A stretch of DNA of 64,000 nt from Anoplolepis gracilipes. Its lineage: Eukaryota; Arthropoda; Insecta; Hymenoptera; Formicidae. The stretch lies in NCBI RefSeq assembly GCF_047496725.1, contig NC_132977.1:467001-531000 (forward strand), given 5' to 3'. This document shows, piece after piece, positions 1 to 12,914 of the stretch; position 1 is the first letter of the stretch, and every line of letters starts with the position of its first letter. A program made the position numbers and the translations under genes. The notes under the pieces were generated by a model. It did no database searches, was not told the origin of the DNA, and saw only the letters and a list, made by a program, of their open reading frames with translations.

Positions 1-3000
1 CATCTTGAGAAGTAATCTAGATTCCAAACTAACTGACCTCTATGTGTGAATATCGTGGCGCGGGATTATCTGCGAATTCATAACTCGAGATGAAACGAGA
101 AATCCAATTTCATTTCGCGGTACGCCTATTGCGGGAGTAACAAACCTAAATCACTTGCTTTAGAATGCTTTCGAGTGACTCGAGGCGATCGAAGCGGCAG
201 TCGTGACAGCCTAGTCGCTTCTTCCTCGTCGTCGAGAGACCGTTTGGAGGCCATTTATTAAAGAGACAATAAGTGATGTTATCTTGCGTAATAAACCGGC
301 GCGCGCGCACACACGTCATCCCGATCGTAAGAGATCCTATTTTATTCCCGTGCGCGATTTATATATGTAAATTTCTCTCTTTTTTTCTCACCAGCAGATG
401 TTTATCGCACTTTGCGATTAATCGAATCATTAATATTTTATCAGTATGTACATACATATTTTGACGCGCGGAATCTGTGTGTATGATTAACGCTAAAAGT
501 ACCGAGCGGTCATTTCTGATCGTTTCTATTTTTTAAATTAATACCCTATTTTTTGTGTAAAAGATAAAATTCTGATATTTTATAACCTTTTATCAATCAT
601 TTAATAAAGGAAATAAATTAAGATCAGAATCTTATCTTTCACATAAGAAATAGGTTACTAATCTAAAAAATAGAAATGGTCAGAAAAACGGATCGATACT
701 TGTAATATTAAACGACGATATATTAATTATGATACAATAAATTTTAGAAGGAAATAATCTAATTTTTTGACTTATTAGAAGTTTGCATGTTTTGTATTAT
801 CGTGATGAAGCATAGTTAATGAAACATTTGTTCCTTACAGCATGATTCAATCTATGCTTATGGAATATATTATAGACAATTTGAATCACAAACTAGTTAC
901 ATGTTACATAATTCTTACATTTGACCCATTCTTTTTCTTAAATCGAGATATAAAAATTTAATCAATAATTATTTAACGTATATTAAACTCAGTTTATATA
1001 ATATAATAACATTATATATAATAATCTTTATAATGAAATTATAAAAGAGTAAAAAACGATAAAAATTCAATCAAACTGCGATTCAAATTAAATCAAGTTT
1101 ACGAAATGTGCATTACTATATGTTTTGCACAAGCTTTCCTTTTACACGCGTAAACGATCTTCTTCTCTACATATTATATTTTTTATACGCTTCCGGATGA
1201 AAGTGCATTCAAAGTTTTATGCAAGTTTCACACAACTTCATAAACGGCGGTTTAATGTGATTACGACTGCACCGACGCTTATATTCAGAAGCTATGCGGC
1301 TGGTTTCTACACGCGAACTTATTCGTTAATGTGAATGCAGTTATTGCCGAAATTTATTGTAGCATTTATCGAATAACGCTTCAGAAAAGGATTTAGATAA
1401 AATGTAAGTTAGCATGCGCGCATTTTTATACTTACAATTAGATCTTTGCATGAAACAGGCAGCTTAAAAAAGAACTTGAATATAATGCTATCGTATCTTA
1501 TGCGAAAAATCCTGAAAAAAAATCTTACATAATTCAGATACATTTTCTTGTAGAAATAAAAATAAAATGATTTTTATTGGATTTGTATCATTTCTTGCAC
1601 ACTGTGTTAGTAAATAAATAAATAAAAATTATGAAAAGACCAATAATTTTTTAACGTAAAAAATTATGAGATTCAGGACATATGTGATTTATATCTATAG
1701 GATGAAATAATTTAGAAAATCTGGTAGTAATTTAAACCTTATTAAATTATTAAAGCATTTCAATAAAAATTTGTGAATATATTGATATTTATTTACATTA
1801 TTTATATATTATTTTAAGTTTGCATAAGATCCGACCGAAATATATGTCAAACTTCTTTTCCAGGATGACACTTTTAATGAAATCGAATATCGAATGCGTA
1901 AGTCATCTCTCGGTCATGTCTAAAAATCCTTATCGCGGCCTGAGACAAACCGAAAGTCCTGCTTCCGTAGAGGTGGAAAGCCTCCTTCCGTGTTTCCATG
2001 GAAACCGTCTTTCTATCTCCCCTAACCTTCTCCTTCTCCTTCTCTTTCCTTCTATTTCTCCCTTTCTGCCATTTCCTCTTACCCCTGTCAGGAGCGGATG
2101 TATATGGAAATTAATGAACTAACTTTAGCCATTTTTTTTTTAGCAATATTTATTTATTTTTTAAATTATATATATATATATTGCAATCTGTAAACATGTG
2201 TAATTATGACTGTATATCTTAAATTTATACATATATTTATCATGGAAACTTATTTTTTATCATTTATATTAATTTAGAGTTATTAATTTTTCTAATTTTT
2301 ATTTGTGAGAATACTGATTATAAAATTATTTGTACTTTTTAAAATCTTGAAAAATTGCTAGCTTTCAATTTGATAAAATTATCATTTATCCTAAACAGAC
2401 TTATCGATAAGCAAATAAGATTTAAGGCCTCCCTCTTTACCGAGATATGCCAAAATTTTGTAGGCTTATCGCTTATTTTAAATGATTAAAAAAGCCACAT
2501 ATTTTATTTAGCTTTTAAAACATTTATATTGTATTTTCCTCATTATATAAAAATTATTTAAACTATGAAACATAAGACTTGAAACGTCTTACTTAGGGTT
2601 TCTAAAATTTTAAGTCCGCCACTGTTTTATTCTGTCGCTCTTTTTCTCCGGTTTTCTCTCATACACCCTCGTAGTAGTAATACGCCTTTCACAGTTAGCG
2701 CCGCGACGCCCGGTATCGACCGAGGGTGTTACCCCCTGTTTCCCCACTCCCTGACACTATACTCCACCGCCATCCCCTCTGTTTGGTTCCAGTGCACCCT
2801 CACGTTGCACGAGCGCTCTCAACTTTGCAGCACCCTTCCCCGCTTTTGCAATCCCCTCTACTACGCGCCACTACGATAGTACTATTCGATTCATAATAAC
2901 ACAAAGAACACGCGATGGCGTGTATTCGCGTGCAGCTTTAATTCACGAATTAAACCGTGTTCACCGCCGTTCTACTTCTCTTACGATACTCGGTCGTCCC

Positions 3001-4854
3001 ATTTTACGTTCTACATATTATGGCTACACATTATTTTATATATTCTACAATTAATTAAAATCCAAAGTGAATATGCTAAAAGTTCAAGGAGTCAATAAGT
3101 TTAACGCGCTTTCGATAGATTTAAATTTTAATCAATTTAATAAGGTTTGAATTACTATATCGTGTGTCAAGATAAAAACAAAAATTTATTCTTTACTTCT
3201 TTTCTCAATATAAACAAAAATATATTCTTTATTTTTTTCTCAATATGAACATAAATATACTTTTCTTAACATAAAAATGTATTCTTAACATTTCGAATAT
3301 TTATAATCGTCGATAAGTAAACGAACAAAATAAAAAACCAAAAAATTTACTTTTTTCAAAATAAATATATAGACTCTATATATATTTTATTATTCTATAT
3401 TATAGAGCAATGTCTATTTTTTCTATTATTTTATTTTCGTGGCGTAACATTAATATTTTTAATAATAATTATTCAGAAACAAATCGGTAGATGTCGTAAA
3501 CGTAAAATGAGATATAATTTAATAGTTTAGCGGGTTGCAAGTAAAAGCATATGCCGATTCAAGATTCTAATATATTTCTATCTTTTATAGTAGAATTCGA
3601 TGGGCATCAATGTAACGGTTTCCAATTTCTCGTGTTTGCCGCGTCTTCTTCTTTCTTTTTTCTTTTATGGCATCTATTTAAGATTGGGGATGATAATACT
3701 TTGCCGCAATAAATATTTGGAATTTAAAAATTATCGTAATGAGATACAAAATTATTTTTTGAAATTTTATTTTTGTTAATAATAATGCAAATATAATTTT
3801 TTGAATTATTGATTTTCTTCATTATTGAATATCTTAAAGTTTTATAATTATTTCATAACATAAAATAATAAAAATTATGGAATTTATAAGTTTTCAAGAC
3901 ATAAGTATATATTTTAACTTTTATTCTAACAGACTTATTTTTTCTTCAGAGATGAAATGACTTTATAAATTTTACGTTATTTTCGAGTGCAAACAATTTC
4001 GAACTACAGTATGGCAATAATATGTGATTGAGTTCTGTATCAATTATCTAATTTTTGTTTCTTTCTATTTTTTGTAGTATTACTACGTTATATCTTACGT
4101 AAGTAAGATACAATTAGGTATATGTATACGCGCATGACCAAGTGTAGCGAAGAATTTTATTGTTTCATTGTGATCGGTAAATAATCCATGTGATTTTTAA
4201 TGGTGTGAAATATTTTATACCATTTATATTTAAATATTTCAAATAAATATTAATAATTTTGACATTTGTACGATATTTATACATTTTGTCTTTTCGCGAG
4301 CAGAGTTTGGCTAATTTTATTTCAAGTAATAAGATAAAATAATAAGGAAAAGAAATTAGTTTTATACGTAAACAACACAACAAAACTTTTATTTGAAATT
4401 AAGTTTATCTCTTACAATTAGTAAATAATACATTTTTTTATTCACATATTAGAATTTATTTGACTAAATTAATGTCAATTTTTTATTTGATTAAAATTTA
4501 TTCAGCTTGTGCATTGTGTGCGCTCAACTATGTTATAACGATAACTTTATTTATCATTCCTATTGTCTTAATAAATTGTAGGCTATAAAATGTTTAGTAC
4601 ATATCATTGTATGTAAACAGTAAATATCAAAAATGTGAAAACATCTCTATTAGTCCGTCGACAGATGACTTTCAAACAATATTTTTATTACATTTGGAAA
4701 GCTCTTTTTAGGAGCAACCATAATTTTTAGTTACCAGTATATCTTTAGTGCTTCAAAACCTCATATTGTGTAGTGAAAAGTTTTCGGAGTCTCTGAAATC
4801 AATAATAGTGACACAGTTTTCTATATAAATAATTTTAAATATAAAAATCTCATT
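1..4854. other. Gene-poor AT-rich stretch with one GC-rich island
   Basis: I see no supportable coding exon here. The DNA is strongly AT-rich. The clearest exception is about 2,630-2,950, which is GC-richer and C-rich, with short CCCC runs and no long open frame; it could be a promoter, a 5' untranslated exon or a conserved non-coding element. A copy of an interspersed repeat lies in reverse orientation at about 1,606-1,735. Because the p130Cas exons starting at 12,915 lack their SH3 end, this region may be intronic to that gene, but nothing in the sequence proves it. Confidence 0.5.
1606..1735 (-). repeat. Interspersed repeat, copy A
   Basis: The reverse complement of this stretch closely matches about 8,385-8,500 and 8,735-8,800. 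Shared landmarks are the blocks ATTTCATCCTATAGAT and GGTCTTTTCATAATTTTTAT and a CTGAATCTCAT segment. It is probably a short non-autonomous element or a piece of one; I see no coding capacity. Confidence 0.75.
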
Positions 4855-6530
4855 ATGTCAACGAGAAAGACATCAACTCCGCTCTTGTATGAACAGCGCA
4901 TTGAAATTCACCAAAAAGCGAATGCAGGTATCGATTTAATTAGAATTGCTGCTGATTATAATATAGCTATAGGTACTGTTAAGAGCATAAAATATAATAA
5001 AATATATGAATCGAGGACTCAAGACATAAATCTACAAAGAAGAGCAATGTCGCGTGTCAGGAATAAAAATTTGAACTATCAATTGAAGAAATGGTATCTA
5101 GAACAGAAAAAATCAAGAAACACAATTAACCATAAGCTACTTTATGAGAAAGCAAAAGAAATCGTGAATAATGTTGAGGAATCATCAGAGAGTCTATCGA
5201 AATGGCTGACCCTATTTAAAAAACGTCACAATATTCAAGTATGCACTACTAACCTCCAGTATGAAAAAGTGGATCAAGAATTGCTTAATTGGTTACTAGA
5301 ACGGATAATGGAACAAGATGAAATTTTACCCAAGATGCTTAAAGATAAAACCAACGAACTTATGAACGCGTTTGGTGGACCATCTTCAGATCATGCAAAA
5401 GCATGCTGGTTGTATAGATTTAAACAATGTCATGATATTCTAATAAAACCTAATATTTTGCAAAATTCTGATCAAAGAGGTGATGAGATCAATCTATCTG
5501 ATTTGGATAAACAACTACTTGATTGGTTAATAGATCGGAAAAAATCAGGAGATACAATTTCACAAGAAATGCTTGTAGATAAAACACAGAAACTTTCGGA
5601 TAAGTTTAGTAGACGATTAATAAAAAAGAAAGAAGAAATAAGCTGGATATGGAGAGTTAAGAGCCGTTATATTGGAACAAATGTTTAAAAACACGGATGA
5701 GATTTCGCAGACGTAGAACCATGTAAAGAAATGACGAGGCCAATCAATCAGATGCCAAAAAGTTTATTCAAGAATTCAGTCAGCGATTAGAGAAGGAAAA
5801 TATTAGTTGGGATAATATTGTCAATATAATATGGTCAAAGCAGACCTTATATGAAAAATCTCTTCTTCAACTCAGCACACGCAGACAAAAGAAAAATTCC
5901 AGAGAAATAAATTGATGTTACAAAATTAAAAGAGAACCCTTTAATTGTTATATTTTGCACAAATGTTACTGGCAGTCACAAACTACCACCCTTTCCGTAC
6001 GAATAAGAAAATAATTGTGAAAATCAAGAAGTATCAGATGAGTGTCAGAGCAAGTTACTTGTGACTCATAAATTATAAGAAAATACCTATTTAACACATG
6101 GGTGAGAGAGCATCAATTAGAAAAAAATATAACGGACAAAATTCTTTTACTTATTGACAACTGTATGCAATGTATCTTCTCGAAATAGAAAATTAATACG
6201 AAAGATGACGATTTCATAATAGTGTTTCTTCCAACAGATGCAGTCTCATTTTTTTAACCACTTCATCCAGAAATTATTCAGGAAATCGATCGAATTTTTC
6301 ATGGGCACTCATTTCGTCTGGAGACATAGAAAAATTATGGAGAAGATTTTTAAAACAATGTCATCAAATAGAATAAGATATTCCGACTGTTTTCTCTCAG
6401 TGCACAGGAGTTAATTAATTCGTGCATAATTTTAATTGGACAATACCTACTATATTGCATTGTGAAAAGCACATCAAGAAGAGAGAAATTGCAAAAATGT
6501 TTTTATTAAGATTTATGACACTACAGTTAA
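4855..6530 (+). pseudogene. Decayed jerky/Tigger-type (CENP-B family) transposase with an intact N-terminal HTH reading frame
   Basis: An open frame of 277 residues runs from ATG at 4,855 to a stop ending at 5,688. It begins with a psq-like helix-turn-helix (residues about 1-55) and continues with three successive segments that align with each other and resemble the CENP-B/Tc5-type HTH: about 78-133, 139-194 and 214-272, each with a pattern like L-W-L followed by a terminal W-x-x-x-F/V-K. After the stop, homology to the DDE part of jerky/Tigger transposases continues in broken frames: a piece ending in W-S-K-Q-T-L-Y, a CTNVTGSHKL piece (family pattern caNatGthKl) near 5,957, an LLIDNC piece near 6,150 and an FLPTDAVSFF piece near 6,228 (family pattern FLPPNvTSl). 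Several stops and a lost first catalytic aspartate motif show the catalytic half is dead. Whether the intact HTH half is expressed is unknown. Confidence 0.75.
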
Positions 6531-6860
6531 CTTAAAAACGACACCGAAAATTTGAATTCGATTTAAAACAATATTTTTAAGTATTTTTAACGAATCTGAC
6601 CCGATGCCTGTGTTTGTTTATCACTGCTTTATAAATAACTTTAGTCGACGTGCTGACGTGTATGTGTGATGTTTCTGGATAACTTTTTAACTTATAATGT
6701 CTTGAAAGGTACGTTTTACCAGCTCTATTGCTGATGTATTACTTATAAATGCTAACATAAAAAATCTTCCACATATTTCATCACATTTAATTTTTTAATA
6801 CCACTTTATGTCAATTCTTACGTAAAAATGTTACCTAGATATGTAATATATTTTTAGATT

Positions 6861-6900
6861 TGAAAAGGACCTAAACCAAAGGTCGAAACGTCGTTAGGTT
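6861..6900 (+). repeat. Penelope-like element motif (degenerate hammerhead-like core)
   Basis: The stretch contains TGAAAAG, then a GACC/GGTC stem (6,868-6,871 with 6,881-6,884), then GAAACGTCG. Penelope-like retroelements carry a hammerhead ribozyme of the form CTGANGA - stem II - GAAAC, and terminal repeats of these elements in arthropods often read CTGAAGATG...GGTCGAAACG. The first core box is diverged here, so activity is doubtful. Confidence 0.45.
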
Positions 6901-8279
6901 TATTAAACATTAATTAAGCTTATTAAACATTAGAAGATGGAAACACAAAAGAAAATAGAAAGAAGAAACACTCAAAAATATTTCATGCCAATTTATAAGA
7001 GATTATTAACAATATAATAGGAATACATGATATAATATTAATTAATGATATAATAGAAATAATGATATAAGAGGAAGATTTCTCAAACAAAAGGCTTCAA
7101 GTGAGTATCCAACGAAATACTCAATTTTGTCGGAAAAATCAAGAAAAAAAGATTTTAAGAATTGACAAAAAATTGTGTTTTTGTATGTAAAATTTATATT
7201 CTATTATTTAAGTATTATTTCACACTTATTCAGCCATGCATACAATTTCAAATCACTAGGAAAATATTACAGTCTTCGTAGTTCACACCAAATGTGTTGG
7301 TAAACTTTTCAGTAAAAACAATGATTTCTCAAAATATTAGTATGTTTGTATCTATTCGAAACTGCGATTAGAAATTACATTTTTCATCATAGTTTTTATG
7401 TAATGAAGAGCGCATTGCCTGAGAGTTTTGGAATTTCCAGCAATATAGTTAGAAATTTTGAAGACAGAATTTTTGAAGAGAACTAAATTTTTTGCTGGAG
7501 ATGCAACGAGAGAAAGATAGGAGGATGGAATTAGATCACCTAAATTCGAGATATTTACTTTTTTTCTTATTCTGTATTAGATTTTTGTTTTCTGTGATAT
7601 CATAAGTTATCGGTTTATGAGTACCTTTTTATTAAAATTTTGCTATGGTTGTTATGTGTGTCTATATACATATATCTGTACACATGTAAATATATTAGGT
7701 CACATAAAAATATTTGTTTTTAATTTAATATCTGTTTAATATCTGTCTGGTCACGTATATTCATTTAAATACTAATTGCGTTTGACAATGTCTTATTTTA
7801 ATAGTTGTATGATAAAACTGGACAATTTTTTTTAATAATAAAGGAGAAATAAGAAATAGAAGATTAGTTTATAATTAATAAATAAATTTTTATTTAGAAT
7901 TAAAGTTAACAACGAATAAAGTTTTATTTCTACAACTATCAGAATTTGTTTTAGTAAGAAAAAAAAGTAAATTTTAGTTTATTTTCTTAGAAAAATTTAA
8001 TAATAAATAATAGTGTGTTTATAAGTTAATATTAAATTAAATTATCTTTATTTATCATTTATCAGAATTAGTTTTACTTTTTAATAGTTACAATATACAT
8101 ATGTGAATTTAAAATATAATTTAATTTAGTATATTAAATTTTAAGAAAATTATTTCTAATCCTTATTAATTAAAAAAATAAGTTAATTATTATATATATT
8201 ACAAAGGTATATATTACAAAGAGAAAAATATTATATAAGATATATTAATAGAAACAAAAACGTTACTATTAACATTTTA

Positions 8280-8510
8280 TTTGTAATCAATGATGATTCC
8301 GTTTTTAAAATCCAAAATCACATAGTAGGTCTTATTTTTTTAGAAATACATACTTTTATTTAAAAGAACATTTTTCATGAATTACTATCAGATTTTTTAA
8401 ATTATTTCATCCTATAGATAAATTACTCATATTCTGAATCTCATGACTTTTTACGTTAAAAAAATATTGGTCTTTTCATAATTTTTATTTATTTCTAATA
8501 TTTTTTATAT
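8280..8510 (+). repeat. Interspersed repeat, copy B
   Basis: This is a near-identical partner of 8,630-8,843 and a reverse-orientation partner of 1,606-1,735. Shared segments include GTAATCAATSATGATTC near the start, AATCCAAAATCACATA, and ATTATTTCATCCTATAGAT. It has no coding capacity. Confidence 0.8.
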
Positions 8511-8629
8511 TAAGATTAATTTAATTAGAGTTTAAAAGTATTTAACTGTGAGATTTGTTAAAGATTTATATTGCAGAGAAGAATATTTTATAAGATATAG
8601 GTATCAGAAGCAAAGCGTTACTATTAATA

Positions 8630-8843
8630 TTTTACCTGTAATCAATCATGATTCAGTCTTTACAATCCAAAATCACATAATAATAGATCTTATTTTTTCA
8701 GAAATATATGCTTTTATTTAAAAGAACATTTTCATAAATTACTACCAGATTTTCTAAATTATTTCATCCTATAGATAAATTACTTATGTCCTGAATCTCT
8801 TAATAGCTCTTATTTTTTCAGAAATACATATTTTTATTTAAAA
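8630..8843 (+). repeat. Interspersed repeat, copy C, with a truncated repeat of its own middle
   Basis: It matches copy B along most of its length. Its 3' end then repeats the segment TCTTATTTTTTCAGAAATA once more (about 8,800-8,843), so the end of the element was duplicated or a second truncated copy was inserted directly behind it. Confidence 0.75.
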
Positions 8844-9145
8844 ATAGTTGTAGAAAATAGTTGCAGAAATAATTCTAAAGATATAAAATAATCATTTTCT
8901 TAGAAATTAGAAATCCAAATCTAAAATAGAATATAGTTACTCACGCGATAAGATTTTTTTAACGTTATTTTTATAAATTTGTTTTTTACTTAACAATTTA
9001 AAGTAACTGCTTTCTATAGTTTCATCTTTGCTCGAAAGCGCAAATTGCGGGCAATAATCTCAACTTTGTCGCATAGGGGGTGAGCTATAATCAAGACTGA
9101 CTTATGGCATAATTAGCACATTTCCCGGTTCCAAGTAACGGCCGC

Positions 9146-9176
9146 CTTCTTGCGACGGGTGCGCACTTGCAAGAAG
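9146..9176. other. Perfect 8-bp stem hairpin in a GC-richer island
   Basis: CTTCTTGC (9,146-9,153) and GCAAGAAG (9,169-9,176) are reverse complements around a 15-nt GC-rich loop. There is no T-run behind it and no gene nearby, so its role, if any, is unknown. Confidence 0.4.
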
Positions 9177-9506
9177 GAAGCCGTGCTCACAAAGCAGGCA
9201 ATTAGTTTAGAGAACTGTTCTTTTGAAGGAAATATTTCCATCGGATTATCTCTATGTCTGAATTTTGAAATTTTGAATATTAAACCTCACAGAACTTTAT
9301 CTCTTTAATCTTATCATTCTATCTATCGCGCAACCTGACGAAAAAGCTTTTAAGTCAAACTTTAACTATATAGATTATTCAAAACTTTATATAGTTAAAA
9401 GCTCTCTTAGTACTAAGAATTGAAATTATTGAGCTATTCCTTTAAACGATATTTACGTGTGTGGCTATCGTATCATTTCGAGCCATTAAACTAAAAAAAA
9501 TTGCCT

Positions 9507-9537
<31 letters not shown>

Positions 9538-12500
9538 TTGAGGCATTAAGTTCATGTTGGATTTTACTTGTTTCATGAAAAGATAATCCTTATCACTTTT
9601 TGTTAAAAACGTCTATTTTTAATTAAAAAATTAACTTTACAAATAACACCGAAAATTTTCTATAAATAAAAATGGTTGAAAATGGAGATTTTTTTTATCA
9701 TTCAAATTAATACATTTAAATGCAATTAATTCCGAAAAAGTTATATATTTTAATGCAGATATAAGTAAAGTTTTCTTTCTTAACTCTCTAAATTTATTTA
9801 TTAAATAAATAGTGAATATTGATGCCCAAGAGGAACATAATATATTTGGAAAAAATACAATACTACAAAAAAGAGATACTTTTATATTGTTTGATATACA
9901 TTATATTCGCTTTACTTGATATACTTTGACAATCAAATATTTCGTAGGTATGGAAGCAAATCACTTCGGGTTTCTTGCAAGCGTGCCCGATCGGCAAATT
10001 AAATGGGGTCGAAATGATTTATCGTGGTGGTTGGCTGGAAGATGCGATGTTACTATATTATTCGGTGGGTGGGGTCACCTGTCTACAACGATAAGAACTG
10101 ACCCAAATTCACGCCAATCTTTCTGGCGATTCTCTGCACAGAATACATCAAGGCTTCTGCATGCGCAACTCTCCTTGTCCTCCTTTCGAGAATACGCGAT
10201 ATAAGTTTTACCGGTCGAAAACTTTCAGCCATAAGTAAGTAAAAGTCCCGATTGTTCCACTTCGGAAATCGCTAAACCGGCCATCGACGGAAAATTGCAG
10301 ATTACTTTTGGTCGCGCGAGCTTTACGACAAGATCGTAAACGAGATTGCTTTTATGCATCACAGGGCATGTCCGCCGTATTTTCTATCTCTCTAATGTTA
10401 CATACAGTTTCTCTTTATATATGCTGGATGTATATTTTCTAATCTTGTGTAAAGACGGATTTTCTTTCAAAATGTCTTTTCATAAAAACATATCATAGCT
10501 TCTTCTCGCGGTGGTGTGTATCATTTTTTTTATAAAACTATTTTTTAAAGAACTATATATTTAGCGCATTCTCGAAGTGTGCAGAGTAAAATATTTATAA
10601 ATAATATATTTATAAATATAAAAGTTTAGAAAATTTTTCATTTAACTTAAATTCTTAAATATATGTTTATGTTAGCTAGTAATTTTTGAGTTTAAAATTT
10701 TGAGGTTTGAATTTTGAAAGTCTACAGTGGGAATGTTGAACTTTGATGTTGTGAATTTTCGGTATTTCAAATTTGGATTTTAGATTCTGGAATTTAGAAT
10801 TTTCAATTATGATTTTGAATTGAGAATTCGAATTTTAATTTTAATTGTGATTTTAAGTTTTAAGTTTGTTTAATTTAAGTTTAATTGTAATTTTTTATTT
10901 TTATTTGGATTTTGATTTTAACTTCAAATTCTGGATAAAAATAGATTGACAGGTTTGGTTTCAAGGAATTATAGATTATATTGTTTATATATGTATATGT
11001 TTGTATATATAGATATTTATATTTATATTTAAATGTTTATGTTTATATATATGTATTATATTTATTAAATTTTCTATATTTTATGGAATTATTTTGTTCA
11101 TTTCAGTTTAGTTTATTTTATTTAATGGGATATATTTTTGGATTATATTTGGTAGAATTAGTAAGCGTACTCATATGGTTTATAGAATTCAGGATATGAA
11201 ATGGTTATATGTAAATACGTAAAACATGTAAGCTGGAAGCCATTCTAAGCCGAAAGGCAAGGATTAAGAATAATAATAAATAAATAATAATAATATTAGC
11301 TATTAAAATTTTATAACTATATAAATATTTATTAATCTACTTTTTGCGTGGTGAAGAATTAACCGATATTGCAAACTTCTGATACTTGTACAAGAGAAGA
11401 GAAAGTTCTCGACTGCCGTTTGTGTATCGAGATATAGAAAAAAAATACGGACAAAAGCGTAGCCCGCTTAAGCGTAACGCAAGGGTTGTAGGGCTTCTAT
11501 TATTGCAAAGCAGCGGTCGATGAGTTCTCGAGATTACATTCTCTTGGGAGATATTTCTCTCCCTTTTCCTCTCGTATTTATTCACCGCCACGAAATCTAC
11601 GTTCGCGTTTTATCAACGAAATTACACTACTCCCGAGGGTTCAACGCTCCAAATACACAAGCTTGCACTGGTTTAGTCGTTAATTACATATCTAATTTGT
11701 GATATGAGATTATTAAAATTTACTTATTACTTTAGTGAATTATTAGCGAGTTGTTTCGAACTGTTATTAAATTTAAAAAATATTAGTAAAAATATGAGAG
11801 AATCTTTCTCTCGAGTAATTTTGTCAGAATTTTAATTCAAACATAGAAACTGTTTAAAAAATTCAGCAAGAAATAATACTGAATTTTTTAATACGGACAG
11901 AAAAAGATTATATCAGTTTCTTACATTGTTCACTGAGTGTATTTTTTATCAAACATTCTTTGCGGAATAAATTATGGTTTACGGTGTGCTTCCTAAAAAA
12001 AAAAAAAAGATACTCTTTCGCCGATAGGGAATCGAAATTCCACTTTTTGCCGAGTCCTCCTCGTAGGAAACTCAATTAGCGATCTCGTAGAATTAATCCC
12101 AAGTTGCAGCAGGCTGCATTCAAACGAGGTCCTCGAGGTTACGTCGCCCTTAGCGGAAAGAGTAACAGAGCTGATTGGCGTTCGCGCAAATAACTTCGTT
12201 ACGAGTTCTGTCACGAGTGCGGTTCACGTGGATTTAGCTCCTGCGGTGTCTATCGAATCAGTTTCTGCTATCTTTTTCGTTTTTCTTTCAACTCAATTAT
12301 CGGAAAACTTCGAAAAACCTTTGTCGCTACCATGATAAAGTTTACGCATGAATATAAAATTGCAATATTTAATTTGTAAAGATGTATATTTTACTAAAGA
12401 AGAATGTACGATTCTAAAAATTAATTTAAAACATTTTTTATCATGAAACATTTGTAGATCCATCTTAATCTAAATTAATAGCTAATCCATTATGTGTCTT

Positions 12501-12914
12501 TTACTAGTCTTTGTGCTTCGCTTTAAATTTCTAATAATAAAATTTATATATTAAATTAAATCCCTAAAAATATAATTATACGTCTATTATTTTCAAGAAA
12601 ACCATTAGACATTAGGTAATATCAAACTTTATTACTATAAACATTAAATGTTATTGCTGATAAATTTTTAAACTTGTATTACATTTGATATTTAATGTCT
12701 AAAATAATCTGGATGTAATAATAATTCAAATTTTTGCACTCGAGTTAGTTCGATCAATTAAGCTTACTGTCACACACACGGTGGTTTACCACTACATTTC
12801 TAGAGTTAGTAAAGTACGATGAAAAATGAGCAACTGCGACACGGCTTAAAGATACAGAACATAGACTGTGTTAATTAATCTGGATGTAATTAATTATAGC
12901 TTTTGATTATACAG

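Larger units (their letters stand above)
6531..12914. other. Gene-poor AT-rich stretch with repeats and two GC-richer islands
   Basis: No coding exon is supported. The contents I can name are a Penelope-like motif (6,861-6,900), two repeat copies (8,280-8,510 and 8,630-8,843), a short hairpin (9,146-9,176), a GA microsatellite (about 9,510-9,533), and GC-richer islands at about 9,945-10,350 and 12,000-12,260. The open frame at 9,926-10,204 does not resemble a known family and has no convincing splice signals. Confidence 0.5.

Noticed and set aside
9926..10204. A 92-residue plus-strand frame upstream of p130Cas that might be an SH3 exon
   Set aside because: It has none of the SH3 landmarks (ALYDY, WW, P-x-NY) and no paired splice sites in phase.
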